DNA of 64,000 bases from Sulfitobacter mediterraneus (GTDB lineage Bacteria > Pseudomonadota > Alphaproteobacteria > Rhodobacterales > Rhodobacteraceae). Position 1 is the first letter of the stretch. Every line of letters begins with the position of its first letter. This document shows positions 17,522-25,468 of the stretch, piece by piece. The stretch spans positions 29,203-93,202 of the forward strand of contig NZ_QBKU01000014.1 of assembly GCF_003054325.1 (NCBI RefSeq). The letters are read 5' to 3'. The translations under genes were made by a program, and so were the position numbers. The notes beneath the pieces were generated by a model, which ran no database searches, was not told where the DNA came from, and worked only from the letters and a program-made list of their open reading frames with translations.

Positions 17522-17545
17522 TATTCTTGAGATATACCAAGGATA
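17522..17545. promoter_or_regulatory. TATTCTTG-N8-CAAGGATA inverted repeat between flgB and fliI
   Basis: Arms TATTCTTG (17522-17529) and CAAGGATA (17538-17545), complementary at seven of eight positions and eight bases apart. They lie just before flgB and next to the CtrA-type box. The same half-sites recur at other flagellar promoters. Confidence 0.4.
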
Positions 17546-17551
17546 GAAAGA

Positions 17552-17566
17552 TTAAGAAAGGATTAA
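17552..17566. promoter_or_regulatory. CtrA-type box between flgB and fliI
   Basis: TTAA-N7-TTAA (TTAAGAAAGGATTAA), a full match, about 43 bases before the flgB start and only six before the fliI ATG. It therefore most likely serves flgB and overlaps the fliI ribosome site. Confidence 0.65.
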
Positions 17567-17572
17567 ATCCTG

Positions 17573-18979
17573 ATGTCAACGTTTTCCAAGTTACAGGACG
17601 CTGTCTATTCATCCTCGGCTGCGCGGATGGTTGGGGGCGTGAAGGGCATCGTTGGCTTGACCCTGACCGTGGGCGGATTGGAAGCGGTGGCCGGAATTGG
17701 CAGCCGCTGCCGGGTGCGCAGCCGCAAGGGCGTGATTGATGGCGAGGTTGTCGGCGCGCAAGGATCAGACCTCTGCCTGCTGCCTTTTGGCAGTTGGGAT
17801 GGTGTTGCCGTTGGCGACCCAGTGGAACTGATCGAACACGATGATCTGATTTACCCTGACGAAAGCTGGATCGGTTCGGTGGTAGATGCGCTTGGCCGGC
17901 CCTTGTCGCGCTATTCGCGCCTGCCCAGACCGCGGCGCAAATCCACCCGCGCGGCCCAGCCCCCCGGCGCGTTCGAGCGCAAGCAAGTGGGCGACAAGTT
18001 AGAGACCCGGATCAAATGTGTGGATGTCTTTACGCCGATTTGTCAGGGCCAGCGCATGGGGGTTTTTGCAGGGTCCGGTGTGGGCAAATCGACCTTGATG
18101 GCGATGCTGGCCCGAAACACCGATGCGGATGTGATTGTGATCGGGTTGATCGGCGAACGTGGCCGCGAGGTGCAGCAGTTTATTCAAGAGGATCTGGGCG
18201 AGGAAGGCATGGCACGGGCCGTGGTGGTTGTCTCCACCGGGGATGAGGCGCCATTGCTGCGCAAGCAGGCGGCTTTGACCACCACTGCGATTGCCGAGCA
18301 TTTTAAAAACAAGGGCTTGCAGGTTCTACTGCTGCTGGACAGCGTGACCCGTTTTGCGATGGCGCAGCGGGAGATCGGGCTGGCGCGGGGCGAACCGCCA
18401 ACGCTGCGCGGCTATCCTCCATCGGTGTTTTCCGAATTGCCGCATCTGCTTGAGCGGGCGGGGCCGGGCAGGGCAGGTGAGGGGGACATCACCGGCCTCT
18501 ATACGGTGCTTGTTGACGGTGATGATATGAATGAGCCCATCGCGGATGCGGTGCGCGGTATTGTGGACGGGCATCTGGTTCTGGATCGGCGGATTGCAGA
18601 ACAGGGGCGGTTTCCGGCGGTTGATATTCAGCGATCCTTGTCGCGGATGCTGCCAGGATGTCATTCGCCCGAGGAGTTCGAGATCACCAAAGCCGCGCGA
18701 AAGGCATTGGGGCGCTATGCCGATATGGAAGACCTGATCCGTTTGGGCGCTTACAAGGAGGGATCCGACCCTTCGACGGATGAGGCGATCCGGTTTTTCC
18801 AGACCGCCAGCCCGTTTCTGTCTCAAAGACGCGGGGAGATGACAGCCGCCAGCCAAAGCTTTGCAGAGCTGTACCGGATGATCCTTGAGGCAGGGATTGA
18901 AGACCCTTTGAAGGCCTATTTTGAAGAGGCGGAACGTCAGCAAGCCGCAGAGATCGCACAACAACAGCCGGCGCATTGA
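17573..18979 (+). CDS. fliI: Flagellar export ATPase FliI
   Basis: A 468-residue FliI, the hexameric ATPase that unfolds and delivers export substrates with FliH. Walker A is GSGVGKST at residues 167-174. Other motifs seen are GLIGERGREVQQFI, the Walker B region VLLLLDSVTRFAMAQREIGLARGEPP, and GDDMNEPIADAVRGI. The C-terminus is short. It is transcribed alone on the plus strand, divergent from flgB; fliJ does not follow. It converges on the flagellin gene, with two hairpins between. Confidence 0.97.
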   Translation: MSTFSKLQDAVYSSSAARMVGGVKGIVGLTLTVGGLEAVAGIGSRCRVRSRKGVIDGEVVGAQGSDLCLLPFGSWDGVAVGDPVELIEHDDLIYPDESWIGSVVDALGRPLSRYSRLPRPRRKSTRAAQPPGAFERKQVGDKLETRIKCVDVFTPICQGQRMGVFAGSGVGKSTLMAMLARNTDADVIVIGLIGERGREVQQFIQEDLGEEGMARAVVVVSTGDEAPLLRKQAALTTTAIAEHFKNKGLQVLLLLDSVTRFAMAQREIGLARGEPPTLRGYPPSVFSELPHLLERAGPGRAGEGDITGLYTVLVDGDDMNEPIADAVRGIVDGHLVLDRRIAEQGRFPAVDIQRSLSRMLPGCHSPEEFEITKAARKALGRYADMEDLIRLGAYKEGSDPSTDEAIRFFQTASPFLSQRRGEMTAASQSFAELYRMILEAGIEDPLKAYFEEAERQQAAEIAQQQPAH

Positions 18980-18980
18980 A

Positions 18981-19013
18981 AAACCGGCCACTGGTGCGAC
19001 AGGTGGCCGGTTT
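18981..19013 (-). terminator. Hairpin terminator between fliI and the flagellin gene
   Basis: A perfect 11-base stem, AAACCGGCCAC (18981-18991) with GTGGCCGGTTT (19003-19013). Read on the minus strand it is followed by five T, so it looks like an intrinsic terminator for the flagellin transcript. Confidence 0.65.
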
Positions 19014-19040
19014 AGGATCAAGGGAAGATCATGGAGGTGA

Positions 19041-19067
19041 GATGCGCCCGATCAAGCCGGGCGCATC
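19041..19067. terminator. Second hairpin between fliI and the flagellin gene
   Basis: A 10-base stem, GATGCGCCCG (19041-19050) with CGGGCGCATC (19058-19067), and a 7-base loop, 23 bases after the flagellin stop. No T run follows on the minus strand; it may stabilise the flagellin mRNA 3' end or stop fliI transcripts. Confidence 0.5.
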
Positions 19068-19089
19068 AATTCATTTCGGCGAATGCCGA

Positions 19090-19917
19090 TTAACGGAACA
19101 AGCTCAAGATGTTCTGCGGCGCCTGGTTCGCAATCGAGAGGGACTGCGTGGCCAGCTGTTGCTGTACCTGATAGGCCTGCAAACGTGCGGCTTCTTCTTC
19201 CATGTCCGCGTCAACCATCGAGGATACACCGGAATCCAGTGTGTCTGTCAGGCTGTCAAGGAACTGCATCTGGCCTTCGAGGGTGTTTTCAGTAACGCCC
19301 AGCGATGTTGCGGCTGTGATCGACGCTGCCAATTGGCCTTCGCCAACAGCCAGTTTTGCCTCCATCGTGGTGGTCGTATCGGTCACGTCAACAGCCGCAA
19401 GCGCGGTTTGAATGGCCTGCAGATCAACAGAGTTGAAAGTGATCGACGTGGTCGCGAAGGAACCGCTTGCACGGGACACACCGGTCACAACCGTCACGGC
19501 AGCGGCGGCGCCGCCAACAAGGTCGTCACCGTTGAATGTCGCTTGGTCGATTGCCGACTGCATGTTGTCTGCCAAGGCGTCCAGTTCGGTTTGAACGTCA
19601 GCTTTGTTGATGCCATCGCTCTGTGCGAACGCGATACGTTCAACCATCTGGTTTGCCAGATCTTTGACTGTTTCGGCACCAAGACGGGCGGTTGCAACGG
19701 AGTTTTTCGTTGCTGTCATACCTTCGTTGATGGCTTTGAACATGCCGCTGTCGCCCTTCATCGTTTCCGAGATGGCGAAGTAGGCGGCGTTTTCTTTACC
19801 GGAGCGAATTTGCAAACCGGTGGACACGCGAGACTGGGTCTCGTTCAGGCCACGGTTAACATCGTTAAGCGTGGCAAGTGCCACCATTGCGGAATTATTG
19901 GTGAGAATGGACGACAT
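19090..19917 (-). CDS. Flagellin
   Basis: A 275-residue flagellin, the filament subunit. The conserved N-terminal D0/D1 part is MSSILTNNSAMVALATL, then LNETQSRVSTGLQIRSGKENAAYFAISETM. The C-terminal part is VDADMEEEAARLQAYQVQQQLATQSLSIANQAPQNIL. The variable centre is short. The ATG at 19917 is chosen because GAGGAGA lies six bases before it; an upstream in-frame AGG-rich extension to 19932 is unlikely. The mRNA leader has two identical-loop hairpins (19945-19981), and a CtrA-type box lies at 20024-20038. Confidence 0.97.
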   Translation of the reverse strand: MSSILTNNSAMVALATLNDVNRGLNETQSRVSTGLQIRSGKENAAYFAISETMKGDSGMFKAINEGMTATKNSVATARLGAETVKDLANQMVERIAFAQSDGINKADVQTELDALADNMQSAIDQATFNGDDLVGGAAAAVTVVTGVSRASGSFATTSITFNSVDLQAIQTALAAVDVTDTTTTMEAKLAVGEGQLAASITAATSLGVTENTLEGQMQFLDSLTDTLDSGVSSMVDADMEEEAARLQAYQVQQQLATQSLSIANQAPQNILSLFR

Positions 19918-19944
19918 GACTGCTCTCCTCATTTCTCATATTTT

Positions 19945-19962
19945 ATCGGTCTTCTGACCGAT
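19945..19962 (-). promoter_or_regulatory. Flagellin leader hairpin 1 (AGAA tetraloop)
   Basis: On the plus strand ATCGGTC (19945-19951), TTCT, GACCGAT (19956-19962); in the mRNA a perfect 7-base stem with loop AGAA. It lies about 28 bases before the flagellin ATG, just upstream of the ribosome site. Confidence 0.6.
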
Positions 19963-19965
19963 TGT

Positions 19966-19981
19966 TCAGACTTCTGTCTGA
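19966..19981 (-). promoter_or_regulatory. Flagellin leader hairpin 2 (AGAA tetraloop)
   Basis: On the plus strand TCAGAC (19966-19971), TTCT, GTCTGA (19976-19981); in the mRNA a perfect 6-base stem with the same AGAA loop as hairpin 1, three bases from it. Tandem identical loops suggest a protein-binding site, FlbT being the obvious candidate. Confidence 0.6.
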
Positions 19982-20023
19982 CAGCTGGCTTTTGCGCCAA
20001 CACAATGTATCTAAAGAACAGGG

Positions 20024-20038
20024 TTAACGAAGGGTTAA
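20024..20038. promoter_or_regulatory. CtrA-type box upstream of flagellin
   Basis: TTAA-N7-TTAA (TTAACGAAGGGTTAA), a full match, 107 bases before the flagellin ATG and upstream of the leader hairpins, so transcription probably starts between them. Confidence 0.6.
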
Positions 20039-20066
20039 ATTTTCGCGTTTTTGCAGATGGAACCGA

Positions 20067-20564
20067 TCAAAACTCCTGATCAATCCGCATTTTGCCTTTC
20101 GGCGCATCCGATAACTTGCGCCCCGACTTGCCATAAACACCACCTAACCCGTTGCGATTGGTGATTTTTTCTACTTCCCGCAGGATGGTACGAGCCGCTA
20201 CGGCCATGCGCGACAACATCGCATCATCTTCTTCAATAAATCTCTTCAGTTCCGCCAAATGTTCCTTGAGATTGCGTTTCTTCGCCGCTTCATGGTTCAG
20301 GAAGGGTTCAACCAGCGGCGTGCGCAGTTCGAGCCATTTGAGCACTTTGGACTTTTCATCAAAGACATTGCTCACCACTTCCAGCTCGCCGTTTTTGATT
20401 GCGGTGATCTCGTTGCGCAGGATCGTGACGGTTTCTTTGATTTTGCCAACATAATCATCGAGGTTCTGTTCGTCCTGCTGGGTCAAGGGCATCTGATTTG
20501 CCGTGCCACCCTGTGCAGGCGCATCCATGCGTTCACCAAAGCGAAATTTTTTGGGAGCATTCAT
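20067..20564 (-). CDS. flgN: FlgN-like flagellar chaperone
   Basis: A 165-residue, highly helical, charged soluble protein: LDDYVGKIKETVTILRNEITAIKNGELEVVSNVFDEKSKVLKWLELRTPLVEPFL. This fits FlgN, the export chaperone of the hook-filament junction proteins FlgK and FlgL. Its ATG overlaps the end of the flgJ-like gene by four bases, and flgK-flgL lie a few kb away. The assignment rests on helix pattern, size and position, as FlgN sequences are poorly conserved. Confidence 0.7.
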   Translation of the reverse strand: MNAPKKFRFGERMDAPAQGGTANQMPLTQQDEQNLDDYVGKIKETVTILRNEITAIKNGELEVVSNVFDEKSKVLKWLELRTPLVEPFLNHEAAKKRNLKEHLAELKRFIEEDDAMLSRMAVAARTILREVEKITNRNGLGGVYGKSGRKLSDAPKGKMRIDQEF

Positions 20565-20881
20565 GGTTTGGACCCTTTCACTGCGCTGCTGCCGGTGGTG
20601 TAGGCATTGATCATCTGACTGACATTGGCAGACAGGCCCAAGCCGCCTTGTTCAACCAATTCTTTTGCGACCGCCTCGGACATGAATGACCGCCACATCT
20701 CGGCCTGTTTCTCACCGCCAAAAGCCGTTGCACCGGTGGTTTTCATCATCTCGTCTACAAATTGCGTCAAGAACACCGCTTCGAAGTCTTTGGCGGTCTG
20801 GTCGGTCTTTGATGTTTGCGTTTGCGCCGCTGCTTTTGCGGCCAAAAGCGGGGGGATTGGAAGGTCAACTGGTCCGGTCAT
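20561..20881 (-). CDS. FlgJ-like rod-binding protein (no hydrolase domain)
   Basis: A 106-residue protein matching only the N-terminal rod-capping domain of FlgJ: AKDFEAVFLTQFVDEMMKTTG, then FGGEKQAEMWRSFMSEAVAKELVEQGGLGLSANVSQMI. Enteric FlgJ is about 310 residues with a C-terminal muramidase; that part is absent here and is presumably supplied by the separate transglycosylase at 15304. The gene starts one base into the flgI stop (TGATG-type overlap) and overlaps flgN by four bases. Confidence 0.88.
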   Translation of the reverse strand: MTGPVDLPIPPLLAAKAAAQTQTSKTDQTAKDFEAVFLTQFVDEMMKTTGATAFGGEKQAEMWRSFMSEAVAKELVEQGGLGLSANVSQMINAYTTGSSAVKGSKP

Positions 20882-22047
20882 CAGATGATCTCCAGGTCTG
20901 CGTGCAGGGCACCGGCCGCCTTGATCGCTTGCAAAATGGCGATGGTCTGGCGGGCGCCAACGCCGATGGCGTTCAACCCGTTCACCAACTCTTCCAAACT
21001 CACATCGCCGCGCAGGATGGTAAAGCTGCCATCACTTTCGGCGATGTCGATTTCTGTTTCAGGGACAACCACTGTTGATCCGCCGATGGAAATCGGGGCG
21101 CCGGTGATCACCGCCGTGCCACCACCAACACTGACCGGGCCGGGCTGGCTGACGTTAAAGTTTTCCTGAATGCGTACCGTCAAACCGCCCTGGCTGATCG
21201 CGACCTGCCCAATGCGGACATCTGCGCCCATGACAATCGTGCCTGACTTTTCGTCCACCACGACGCGGGCGATTGTATCGGGGGTCACTGTCAGGTTTTC
21301 GACGGTCATCATCGTATCGGGCACATTGCCTTTGCCGCCGATCCACACTTCTACCGTGCCGGAATCGAGCACCTCGGCCGACCCGTTGCCAAGCCGGCCT
21401 TCGATGGCGTCATGAACACGGGCCGCGGTGGTGAAATCCGGGTTGTGCAAGGCGATGCGGACACTGTCGAGCTGGAACAAGTTGAAATCAATCTCGCGCT
21501 CGACGATGGCGCCATTTTCGATCTTTGCGATGGTTGGCACGCCTTCGACGATGCTTGCGGCGTTGCCGTCCACACGGTAGCCGGACGTGGCAACCGCACC
21601 CTGCGCGACGGCATAAACCGCACCATCCGCCCCGGTCAGAGGAGTGACCAAAAGCGTCCCGCCGCGCAGGCTGGTCGCATCACCGAGGGAGGAAACGGTG
21701 ATGTCGATCGGGGAGCCGCGCCGTGCAAAGGGCGGCAATTTCGAGGTGACCATAACCGCGGCAGTATTCTTGGTTTTTAACGCCGCACCATCCAAATTGG
21801 CCACGCCCAACCGTTCCAACATGCCGCGAATGGATTCGCGGGTGAACGGGCTTGAGTTCAGCTTGTCCCCACTGCCAAGCAGACCCACAACCAGCCCATA
21901 ACCGATCAAATGGTTTTCGCGGACGCCTTCGAAATTGGCGATGTCCTTTATGCGCACTTCGGCCTGAGCGGTGCCGCCCGAAAGCCCAATGGCCACCGCC
22001 AGAACAGCGGCGCCAAGCTGGCGGATCATAGGCCTCATTTGCATCAT
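20881..22047 (-). CDS. flgI: Flagellar P-ring protein FlgI
   Basis: A 388-residue FlgI, the periplasmic P-ring subunit around the rod. Signal peptide RQLGAAVLAVAIGLSGGTAQA, then the conserved start VRIKDIANFEGVRENHLIGYGLVVGLLGSGD, and the C-terminal half with IVMGADVRIGQVAISQGGLTVRIQE. Two ATGs are possible (22047 and 22029); the second has GAGG close before it, and both leave the signal peptide intact. It leads flgI-flgJ-like-flgN. A near-match CtrA box lies at 22120-22134. Confidence 0.96.
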   Translation of the reverse strand: MMQMRPMIRQLGAAVLAVAIGLSGGTAQAEVRIKDIANFEGVRENHLIGYGLVVGLLGSGDKLNSSPFTRESIRGMLERLGVANLDGAALKTKNTAAVMVTSKLPPFARRGSPIDITVSSLGDATSLRGGTLLVTPLTGADGAVYAVAQGAVATSGYRVDGNAASIVEGVPTIAKIENGAIVEREIDFNLFQLDSVRIALHNPDFTTAARVHDAIEGRLGNGSAEVLDSGTVEVWIGGKGNVPDTMMTVENLTVTPDTIARVVVDEKSGTIVMGADVRIGQVAISQGGLTVRIQENFNVSQPGPVSVGGGTAVITGAPISIGGSTVVVPETEIDIAESDGSFTILRGDVSLEELVNGLNAIGVGARQTIAILQAIKAAGALHADLEII

Positions 22048-22119
22048 GCTTTCTATGTTGCGGTGTCCGGCAACATCCCAGGGGTCAAGAACAGGTAATT
22101 TATACTTGTATAGAATTTC

Positions 22120-22134
22120 TTAAAGCTGGGTAAA
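22120..22134. promoter_or_regulatory. CtrA-type box (one mismatch) between flgI and the FtcR-like gene
   Basis: TTAA-N7-TAAA (TTAAAGCTGGGTAAA), seven of eight consensus bases. It lies in the 180-base divergent gap between flgI and the regulator at 22227. Confidence 0.4.
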
Positions 22135-22174
22135 TTGCAAGGTAAAACCATATTTAATCATTGTATGGAAAATC

Positions 22175-22198
22175 TTTACTTGCTAACAATCAAGGATA
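22175..22198. promoter_or_regulatory. TTTACTTG-N8-CAAGGATA inverted repeat before the FtcR-like gene
   Basis: Arms TTTACTTG (22175-22182) and CAAGGATA (22191-22198), eight bases apart, the same layout as at 17522-17545. A further half-site TATACTTG lies at 22101-22108. The element is 29 bases before the regulator's ATG and could mediate autoregulation. Confidence 0.4.
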
Positions 22199-22226
22199 AG
22201 TAAAAATAAGGTGAGGTGGCAGGCAG

Positions 22227-22931
22227 ATGCGCGTCTATGTATTCGAGCAGCGACAGGAACGATGTGCCGGCCTGACATCAGAACTGCGCAGCGTTGGCAT
22301 TGAGCCGCAGTTTGTGACCGAAGAATTTTTTGTAAATGGGTTGGCATCCTTGGTGCAGCCGGGCCATGAAACCCGCGCGGTATTGCTGGGGGAATGCAAC
22401 GACCTGCGCCAGCATATTCGCGCATTGCGCAGCGCCGGTTGCGAGAATCCTATCATTGTTTTCAGAGACTTCCGCAACGCACAAGACACATCAGAGCTTT
22501 TGAATCTTGGCGCGGACGATGTGATCGTCAGCCCGATCCGTGGCACTGAGGTGCTGTCGCGGACCAATTCGATCATTCGCCGGTTCCACGGGCATGCCGC
22601 TGACAGTGTTGTGGTCGGTGAATTGACCGCATTCTTTGATGGCCGCGATCCGATCGTGTCTGGCAGCCGGATCAAGCTGTCCAAGCGCGAGCATTCGGTG
22701 TTTCAACACCTTGCGCTAAACTCCAACAAGGTGATTTCCAAGGATGCGATCTATGACGCTGTTTATGGTGCAAGCATAGATCAGCCGTTCGACAAGGTTA
22801 TCGACGTCTATATTTGCAAGCTACGCAAGAAGATCGCCATGGCGGCGGACAGCGGTTGGCAATATATCGAGACTGTGCATGGGCGAGGCTACAAGCTTAG
22901 CTCTCCCGAGCAGATGTCTCAGGTGATCTGA
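22227..22931 (+). CDS. ftcR: FtcR-like flagellar response regulator
   Basis: A 234-residue OmpR-type regulator with a receiver-like domain (about 1-115) and a DNA-binding winged helix (about 135-228: SKREHSVFQHLALNSNKVISKDAIYDAVYG, then KVIDVYICKLRKKI and IETVHGRGYKL). The length and the HGRGY end match CtrA/FtcR-type regulators; FtcR is the flagellar master regulator of Brucella. The receiver lacks the normal phosphoacceptor Asp (AVLLGECNDLRQ at the third strand). It sits between flgI and flgL inside the island and ends flush against the flgL stop on the other strand. Confidence 0.75.
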   Translation: MRVYVFEQRQERCAGLTSELRSVGIEPQFVTEEFFVNGLASLVQPGHETRAVLLGECNDLRQHIRALRSAGCENPIIVFRDFRNAQDTSELLNLGADDVIVSPIRGTEVLSRTNSIIRRFHGHAADSVVVGELTAFFDGRDPIVSGSRIKLSKREHSVFQHLALNSNKVISKDAIYDAVYGASIDQPFDKVIDVYICKLRKKIAMAADSGWQYIETVHGRGYKLSSPEQMSQVI

Positions 22932-24014
22932 TCAGCGCAGGAAATTCAGGATCGACAGACCGCTCAGCCGGGCGGAGACCTGATAACTTGCCTCAAGCTG
23001 GTTTTCGAGGTTCTGCATCCGCGTGATCGCCTCGTAGGGATCAACACTTTCATATTGAGAGATCTGAGTGCGCTGAACCAGCGACAGATCCACCAATTGG
23101 GATTGCGTGGTTTCGACAATCTGTTGGTTAAAGCCGATCCGTGCAGATGCGTCCAACATGCCTTCTTGACCGGTGGTCAAAGCTTCGACAACCCGGTTCA
23201 TATAGGTGCCATAGGCGGCTTCATTCATGGTGCTGATATCCGTGGTCGCCAACATGGCAAGCCCTTTGAATGCCTCGCGGAACGCCTCATCATTGGCGCG
23301 CACGCCATAGACGATTTCCTGGCCGGTATTGACCCATGCGTTTACCTGTTTGGTGGGCGAGCCACCACCGTCCAGCTCGGGCGAGCCGTTGTAGAACGTC
23401 GCCTCAAAATCGCGGTTCGGGTCGCCCAAATCGGCAGAGTCAAACGCCGCATCAATGGCATCCGCAATAGCTGTCGCCGAGGCTGCATCGGTCGGGCCAG
23501 CGCCGAAAAGATCGGCCAGAACGTCTTCGGGCGAAAGGCTGGTGGCGGGATTGGTTTGATCCCAACGCATCAGGGGCGGGACATCTGAATTGAGCCCCGA
23601 AAACAGGTGATCGCCGTTGTAGCTGGTGTTCATGGTCGCAACCAGGCTTTCCAGTGCGGCGCGGGCCTCGCGCTGCAACACTTCTGCACCGTTTTGGGGC
23701 CGGGTTGCGTTGGACAAGGTCACCTCCAGCACGGATTGAATGCGCCCGCGCACAGAATCCACAGAGGTCATCATCGCCTCGAGCTTGCTGCCCAAGACCG
23801 CGTTGGATTGCATATAGGTTTGCGTGTCGGCCTCACGGGCGCGCAGTTTCATCACCGAGGCGGACCGCGGGCCAAGATCGGCGTAGATATCCGCCTTGCG
23901 CCCGGTCGAGACCTCTTGACCGGCGCGTTGCAACGCCAGCGTCGTGTTTTGCACATTGCGGCGGTTGAACATGTTAAACTGCAACGTCGAAAGACTGCCG
24001 ACCCGAAATGTCAT
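22932..24014 (-). CDS. flgL: Hook-filament junction protein FlgL
   Basis: A 360-residue FlgL (HAP3), the junction protein next to the filament. It starts MTFRVGSLSTLQFNMF and has a flagellin-like N-terminal helix (TTLALQRAGQEVSTGRKADIYADLG). The C-terminus is YEAITRMQNLENQLEASYQVSARLSGLSILNFLR, the typical end of FlgL. It follows flgK by ten bases; its stop abuts that of the FtcR-like gene. Confidence 0.93.
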   Translation of the reverse strand: MTFRVGSLSTLQFNMFNRRNVQNTTLALQRAGQEVSTGRKADIYADLGPRSASVMKLRAREADTQTYMQSNAVLGSKLEAMMTSVDSVRGRIQSVLEVTLSNATRPQNGAEVLQREARAALESLVATMNTSYNGDHLFSGLNSDVPPLMRWDQTNPATSLSPEDVLADLFGAGPTDAASATAIADAIDAAFDSADLGDPNRDFEATFYNGSPELDGGGSPTKQVNAWVNTGQEIVYGVRANDEAFREAFKGLAMLATTDISTMNEAAYGTYMNRVVEALTTGQEGMLDASARIGFNQQIVETTQSQLVDLSLVQRTQISQYESVDPYEAITRMQNLENQLEASYQVSARLSGLSILNFLR

Positions 24015-24024
24015 CGCGTTTTCC

Positions 24025-25443
24025 TCACACGGCTGCGATCAGGGTGTCGATCATTTCAGACACCGTGGTCAGGATCTTGGAATTGGCAGCGTAACTTTGT
24101 TCGATCAGCATCAATTGTTGCATCTCGTCGTCGATGTTCACGCCTTCTGCATTGCGGCGGGCGGACATCACGACCTCGGCCGCAGAGCTGGCTGCGTTGT
24201 AGTTGTTTTCTGCCCGTGCGCGTTCTGACGCCTGCATGGTCACCATTTCGGCCCCAAAGTCGATCAATGTGACCAAGGTTGGAATGCCCGTGCCGGGATC
24301 CGCGCCGACAGGAGTCGACAGGGACGTAATGAAAGCCGAGATCTGAGTTGAATCCGCCGCTGCGCCCGGTGCGGCGGCGCCCAGCCCATCACGGATGCGC
24401 CACACTTCGGCGCTGCCACCGACAGAAACCAAATCGTTGACGCGGATACGGCTTGCCAACCCATCAAGGTTGACCGCATCAAAGGCAATCCCGTTGTCCG
24501 TAAACAGGCCCGGCTGCCCTGGCCCAAGGGAGGCATCGGCGCTTTCGAAGGTTTGCATCAACCCGCGTGCATATTCATCCAGTTGCAATTTGAAACGAGG
24601 GATCACGTCACGCTTGAGCTCTGAAAGTCCCACCAGACTGCCGTGCTGAATGCCGCGCACGCCGTCCTTGAACGGGGTGATGTCCTGCGTGCCGGCCATC
24701 AACGTGCCATCGCCCGCGTTAAAGGTAACGTCTTGGACAAAATCACCCTCGACCAAGGCGGCGCCGCTTACGGTATAGATGCTGACTGTGCCGTTTGAAG
24801 ACACGGTTGAGCGGATATCCACGATCTGGGAAATCTGGTCCAGCACGCCATCAATCTGTTCATCATATTGCGCGGTTTCCATCGTGCCGGGCAGGAAATC
24901 TCGCCGCTGGATGTTCAACTCTCGCAATTGATACAGCGCCTGATTGAGGTCTGCGACCTCATAGCGGATCTCCATGTCCACTTCGCTGGCTGTGGTGCCA
25001 AGCGTTGTTGCCGCGCCGCGAATGGACAGGGCCAGATCTTCGGCTGCCAAAATCGCGCCGGTTTGTGCGCCGGTGGAAGAGGGCATATTGACCAGAGTGG
25101 TCAGGCTGTTCTGAAAAGATGAAAATTTGTCCGCTGGAGACGTGCCATCGCCCGGCTGTCCAAGATATGCGGTGTAGCTGCGCAGGCCTTCCTGAACCGC
25201 CTGATGGCGTGCCATCTTGCCGCTTTCGAGGCGCGACATTCGCTGCAACGACACGTCCACTTCGCGCCGGATCTCGCCGACAAGCACGCCGCTGGGGTCG
25301 CCGCTCGGTGTCACCAGCAACGCCTGCCGCCGGACGTATCCCGGCGTCATGGCGTTGGCGACGTTGTCGGCCGCGACCCGCGACAGCGTTTGGGTGGTGG
25401 TTAACCCGGCTGTCGCTGCGTTGAGCGCACCTGTCAGGCTCAT
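24025..25443 (-). CDS. flgK: Hook-filament junction protein FlgK
   Basis: A 472-residue FlgK (HAP1). N-terminal rod/hook signature ALNAATAGLTTTQTLSRVAADNVANAMTPGYVRR and C-terminal VNIDDEMQQLMLIEQSYAANSKILTTVSEMIDTLI. It lies between flgE and flgL in the order flgE-flgK-flgL. Confidence 0.96.
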   Translation of the reverse strand: MSLTGALNAATAGLTTTQTLSRVAADNVANAMTPGYVRRQALLVTPSGDPSGVLVGEIRREVDVSLQRMSRLESGKMARHQAVQEGLRSYTAYLGQPGDGTSPADKFSSFQNSLTTLVNMPSSTGAQTGAILAAEDLALSIRGAATTLGTTASEVDMEIRYEVADLNQALYQLRELNIQRRDFLPGTMETAQYDEQIDGVLDQISQIVDIRSTVSSNGTVSIYTVSGAALVEGDFVQDVTFNAGDGTLMAGTQDITPFKDGVRGIQHGSLVGLSELKRDVIPRFKLQLDEYARGLMQTFESADASLGPGQPGLFTDNGIAFDAVNLDGLASRIRVNDLVSVGGSAEVWRIRDGLGAAAPGAAADSTQISAFITSLSTPVGADPGTGIPTLVTLIDFGAEMVTMQASERARAENNYNAASSAAEVVMSARRNAEGVNIDDEMQQLMLIEQSYAANSKILTTVSEMIDTLIAAV

Positions 25444-25468
25444 ATCTTACTCCGGCATCAGGGCTGGA

